Assembly: GCA_041393965.1 (NCBI GenBank)
Contig: JAWKJB010000002.1
Location: 682,001 to 746,000, forward strand
Direction: 5' to 3'
Length of the DNA: 64,000 bases
From: Acidimicrobiia bacterium
GTDB taxonomy: Bacteria; Actinomycetota; Acidimicrobiia; Spongiisociales; UBA5794
Numbering within the stretch: the first letter of the stretch is position 1; each line of letters starts with the position of its first letter. The notes under the pieces were generated by a model, which saw only the letters and a list, made by a program, of their open reading frames with translations, ran no database searches and was not told the DNA's origin. Positions 60,578 to 64,000 of the stretch are shown in pieces. The position numbers and the translations under genes are program-made.

Positions 60578-61614
60578 CCACCACGGTGATCGTCACCGGG
60601 GCCGGAGGGGTCGGGAAGACAACGCTGTCAGCAGCCCTCGGTGTGGCGTTCGCGCGGTCGGGCTCAACGACGCTCGTGATGACAATCGACCCTGCCCGCC
60701 GACTCGCTGATGCCCTCGGACTCGATGCCCTCGGAGACGATCCGCATCGGGTGGCGTCCGAACCGAACCTGTTTGCGGCGATGCTCGATGTGGCCGCGTC
60801 CTGGGAGGCGATCATTCACCGGTACGCCGAACCGGATGTCGTCGACCGTCTCCTCGTCAATCCCTACTTCAGGGCGATCGCCGACCGGTTCCCTGCGGCG
60901 CAGTCATACGCCGCGGGTGAGCGGATGGCCGAACACATCGAGTCGGGGCGTTTCGACGCGATCGTCGTCGACACGCCCCCATCGGCCGGGGGCATCGACT
61001 TCTTTCTCGCACCGGCGCGGACCGGACATCTGCTCTCGGGACGGCTCCTGCGGTGGCTGACCGGCACACGGGTTCCGGGGCGATCGGTGCTGTATCGATT
61101 CACCGCGCGCCCGATGCTCCGACTTGCCGATACGGTGCTCGGGGGACCGATGTTGTCCGAGGTTGCCGACTTCCTGCTGGACCTCGGCACGATGTACGAC
61201 CGTCTGACGGTTCGTTCCAAGACCATCGAGCGACATCTGCGCAACGCCGAGACGCTCATTGCAACAACGGCGGATCCAACGCCGATCCACGAAACTCGAC
61301 GATTCTTCGATGAGCTCGCTGACATCCGGATCGAGCCTGCCGCCATACTTTTCAACCAGATGCTGCCCGCCTCGTGGGTCGCGGCGGCGAAGCGGAACAA
61401 GCCACCGATCGTCGAGGATGCCGCGCTCGGGGAGGTCGCCGCCGCCAACCTGAAGCGATGGGCAGGCGAAGCACAGCGACAGGCAGACGCCGCCACCGAG
61501 CTCTCCGCGAGACACGGGCTGCCAGTCCACGAGGTGATGTGGAGGGTGCCACCACCGGCAACGCTCGACGATCTCGCTGCGTTGGTCTCCGACATCCCCC
61601 TGCCGTCGACCTGA
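60574..61614 (+). CDS. ArsA/Get3-type ATPase, second of a pair
   Basis: A 346-residue ArsA-type ATPase. Walker A GAGGVGKTT has alanine in place of the first signature lysine, as in the mycobacterial Rv3680 type. TLVMTIDPARRLADALG is the switch I aspartate segment and FDAIVVDTPPSAGGIDF the Walker B/switch II. ArsA-type signature DPTPIHETRRFFDELAD follows. It probably forms a hetero-oligomer with the first protein. Its stop codon abuts the convergent dnaE stop with no spare base. Confidence 0.9.
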   Translation: MTTTVIVTGAGGVGKTTLSAALGVAFARSGSTTLVMTIDPARRLADALGLDALGDDPHRVASEPNLFAAMLDVAASWEAIIHRYAEPDVVDRLLVNPYFRAIADRFPAAQSYAAGERMAEHIESGRFDAIVVDTPPSAGGIDFFLAPARTGHLLSGRLLRWLTGTRVPGRSVLYRFTARPMLRLADTVLGGPMLSEVADFLLDLGTMYDRLTVRSKTIERHLRNAETLIATTADPTPIHETRRFFDELADIRIEPAAILFNQMLPASWVAAAKRNKPPIVEDAALGEVAAANLKRWAGEAQRQADAATELSARHGLPVHEVMWRVPPPATLDDLAALVSDIPLPST

Positions 61615-64000
61615 TCACATCACCGACTGCGGTCCGAACAGCTCACGCAGTTCGGCGAACAGGCCTGAGCGCGGGTCGACCGAATGCTCAGGGCTCACCC
61701 TGACGATCCGCTCACCCTTGTCCCCCGTCATGTGGATGTATACCGGTGCCGCACCGGGATGGTTGGAGAGCACGGTCTTGAGTTTCTCTGCGACCGTCGC
61801 CGACATGCGCGACGCAGACACCCGCACCCTCACACTCGTGTCACCACCGAGCTGTGGCTCGGTGACTCCCTGCACGATGAACTTGATCGAGTCCCCCGCG
61901 TGGTCGACCCTGCCGCGCAGGACGAGAACCGCATCCTCTGCGATCATCGGTCCGTACTCCTCCACGACATTGGGGAACGCAACCGCCTCGACGGTGCCGG
62001 TGAGGTCCTCGACGGTGAAGTACACCATCGGCTTCTGTGCGCGGGTGAATCGACGGTTGAGTCCGCTGATGACCCCGCCGATCGTCGCCTGGGAACGGTC
62101 TTCACGCTCCCATAGGTCGGGAATCGCGGTGTCGGTCATCGCTCGCATCGTCTTCTCAACACCCAACAGCGGATGGTCCGAGATATAGAGTCCGAGCATC
62201 TCCTTCTCGAACCCGAGCCGCACCTTCTTGTCCCACTCGTGGTGCGGAATCTCGGGACGAACCTCGGCCATATCCGCAGCATCGCCCCCGAACAGGCTGA
62301 ACTGTCCAACCTCTTCGGCTCTGCGCCGCGCCATGGTGGCATCGACAATCTGGAGCGCAACCTCCAGCAGTCCTCTTCGTGAGCGGTGAAGGTTGTCGAA
62401 CGCCCCCGCCTTGATCATTGACTCGATCGTCCTCTTGTTCAGGACCTGCACATCGACCCGGTCGATGAAATCGAAGAAAGACGCGAAGAGACCGTTGTTG
62501 TTGCGCTCGGCAACGATCAGGTCGGTGACGGCCTCACCGACATTGCGCACCGCTGAAAGGCCGAAGATGATTCGTCCCTCGTGCGCGAGGAAGTCCCGTT
62601 CTGACACATTGACGCCAGGGACATCGACATCGATGCCCATCATTCGGCATTCGTGGAGGTACGCGGCGGTGCGGTCCTTGTTCGATTTCGCGGAAGTCAA
62701 CAGCGCAGCCATGTACTCAACCGGGTAGTGAACCTTGAGCCATGCGGTCTGGTAGGCAACCAGGGCGTACGCGGCCGAGTGACTCTTGTTGAACCCGTAC
62801 CCGGCGAACTTCTCGATGAAGCCGAAGAGCTCCTTGCCGAGATCCTCGCCATAGCCCTTCGCAATACAACCGGCGACGAACTTCTCTTTTTGTTCGCGCA
62901 TCACCGATGGGATCTTCTTGCCCATCGCCTTACGGAGGCTGTCGGCTTCGATCATCGAGAAACCCGCGATGTTCTGTGCCGCCTGCATCACCTGCTCCTG
63001 GTACACCATGATCCCGTAGGTGCCGGACAGGACGGGCTCGAGATCGTCGTGGAGATACCCGACAGCCGATTTCGCATTCTTCCGATCGGCGTATTCCAGG
63101 TGCATGCCCGCAAGCAGCGGTCCTGGCCGGTACAGGGCGTTGAGCGCGATGAGATGCTCGAATCGGTCCGGCCCGAGGTTTCGCATGAGCGCCCGCATCG
63201 GACCCCCCTCGAACTGGAAGACCCCCATCGAATCGCCTGCTCGGAACATCGCGTACACCTCGGTGTCGTCGAGCGGAACACCGTCGATGTCTGGTCGTTG
63301 TCCGGTGTTGCGCTCGATCAGTTCGAGTGCCCGCTCGATCGTTGCAAGGTTGCGAAGCCCGAGGAAGTCCATCTTCAGCAAGCCGAGCGCCTCAACGCCA
63401 TACATCTCGTACTGGGTGACGATCTCGGCGTCCTCGCCTTTGCGCTGGATCGGAACGATGGTCGTCAACGGGTCCGGTGAGATCACGACAGCCGCCGCGT
63501 GGATCGAGTCCTGTCTCCGGAGCCCCTCGAGGCCCCGGGCCGTTTCGATGATCTCGCGCGCGCCGTCGAGGGAGTCGAGCAGTTCGCGAAGGCCCGCCGC
63601 GGCGTTGTAGTAGTCCCGATCGTTCTCAGAGGCTCCGGGTTCGGGTTTGGTGAGGCACTGGTCGATCGTTGCGTCCTTGCCCAGGATCGGCGGCGGCATG
63701 GCCTTCGCAAGCTGGTCACCGGTGCTGTAGGGGAAGTTCAGCACCCTCGCAGCATCCCGGATCGCCTGCTTCCCCTTGATGGTGGAAAAGGTGATGATCT
63801 GGGCGACATGATCCGAGCCATATTTCTGGGCCGTGTAGCGGATCATCTCTGACCGGTAGCGCTCATCGAAATCCATGTCGATATCCGGCATCTCGCGTCG
63901 GCCGGGATTGAGGAAGCGTTCGAAGATGAGGCCGTACTCGATCGGATCGAGGTCGGTGATCCTGAGACAGTACGCAACAATCGACCCCGCGGCGCTGCCC
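61615..64000 (-). CDS. dnaE: DNA polymerase III alpha subunit, N-terminal part missing
   Basis: About 794 C-terminal residues of the replicative polymerase; the gene continues past the right edge, where the PHP domain would be. The catalytic aspartates are in REMPDIDMDFDERYR, preceded by GSAAGSIVAYCLRITDLDP. Further blocks are LGLLKMDFLGLRNL, YRPGPL, GIMVYQEQVMQ, LRKAMGKK, EKFAGYGFNKSHSAAYALVAYQTAWLK (tandem helix-hairpin-helix region after it), and a C-terminal OB fold (MVYFTVEDLTGTVEAVAFP). It is the DnaE1-type polymerase rather than the error-prone DnaE2 as far as the length shows. Confidence 0.96.
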   Translation of the reverse strand, partial: GSAAGSIVAYCLRITDLDPIEYGLIFERFLNPGRREMPDIDMDFDERYRSEMIRYTAQKYGSDHVAQIITFSTIKGKQAIRDAARVLNFPYSTGDQLAKAMPPPILGKDATIDQCLTKPEPGASENDRDYYNAAAGLRELLDSLDGAREIIETARGLEGLRRQDSIHAAAVVISPDPLTTIVPIQRKGEDAEIVTQYEMYGVEALGLLKMDFLGLRNLATIERALELIERNTGQRPDIDGVPLDDTEVYAMFRAGDSMGVFQFEGGPMRALMRNLGPDRFEHLIALNALYRPGPLLAGMHLEYADRKNAKSAVGYLHDDLEPVLSGTYGIMVYQEQVMQAAQNIAGFSMIEADSLRKAMGKKIPSVMREQKEKFVAGCIAKGYGEDLGKELFGFIEKFAGYGFNKSHSAAYALVAYQTAWLKVHYPVEYMAALLTSAKSNKDRTAAYLHECRMMGIDVDVPGVNVSERDFLAHEGRIIFGLSAVRNVGEAVTDLIVAERNNNGLFASFFDFIDRVDVQVLNKRTIESMIKAGAFDNLHRSRRGLLEVALQIVDATMARRRAEEVGQFSLFGGDAADMAEVRPEIPHHEWDKKVRLGFEKEMLGLYISDHPLLGVEKTMRAMTDTAIPDLWEREDRSQATIGGVISGLNRRFTRAQKPMVYFTVEDLTGTVEAVAFPNVVEEYGPMIAEDAVLVLRGRVDHAGDSIKFIVQGVTEPQLGGDTSVRVRVSASRMSATVAEKLKTVLSNHPGAAPVYIHMTGDKGERIVRVSPEHSVDPRSGLFAELRELFGPQSVM

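Overview
The window is high-GC DNA (about 63 percent by eye), densely packed with genes, and looks chromosomal. It most likely comes from a deep-branching member of the Actinomycetota, possibly Acidimicrobiia-like. The signs are the uvrC-rapZ-yvcK-gap-pgk-tpiA-secG order, a RapZ P-loop ending in GAGRS, the polA-rpsA...coaE-uvrB neighbourhood, a pair of ArsA/Get3-type ATPases, frequent GTG and TTG starts, genes overlapping by 4 bp, and a Flp/Tad pilus set without an outer-membrane secretin. The exact lineage cannot be fixed from the sequence.

Region 1 (1-10 kb) is an oligopeptide ABC transporter, substrate-binding protein then OppB-C-D-F, on the minus strand. A second peptide-binding lipoprotein lies beyond a tRNA-Leu(GAG). 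Between them is an accessory patch (about 5.2-7.9 kb) holding a SnoaL-like protein, a small cupin, a gene fragment, a MazF-type toxin with a ribbon-helix-helix antitoxin, and three copies of a roughly 56-bp palindromic repeat. The first substrate-binding protein is the most unusual gene here. Its family N-terminal module sits at the C-terminus, so the order is that of a circular permutation.

Region 2 (9.8-26.8 kb) is housekeeping: secG, gpmA, tpiA, pgk, gap, yvcK, rapZ and uvrC in one chain, then uvrA, uvrB and coaE, with two GT-C-type membrane proteins and a methyltransferase between them. The whiA gene usually found between yvcK and gap is absent.

Region 3 (26.8-45.6 kb) is a Flp/Tad pilus locus wrapped around rpsA and polA. 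It has a NarL-type histidine kinase and response regulator, the Flp pilin, tadC, tadB, tadA, cpaE and cpaB, then polA-rpsA, then two tandem TadE/TadG modules. The pilin gene and the TadE/TadG operon share a dyad (ATGGGTC, 4 bases, GACCC) next to their probable -35 regions. This suggests one regulator for both, perhaps the adjacent response regulator.

Region 4 (45.6-64 kb) has tRNA-Leu(CAA), a tryptophan operon (trpE, an OmpR-type two-component pair, trpC, trpF, trpB, trpA), ccdA, MFS and MATE transporters, nth, a hotdog thioesterase, a tandem ThyX-fold protein with its signature split between the halves, two ArsA-type ATPases, and dnaE running off the right edge. No insertion sequence, integrase, rRNA gene or CRISPR array was seen.
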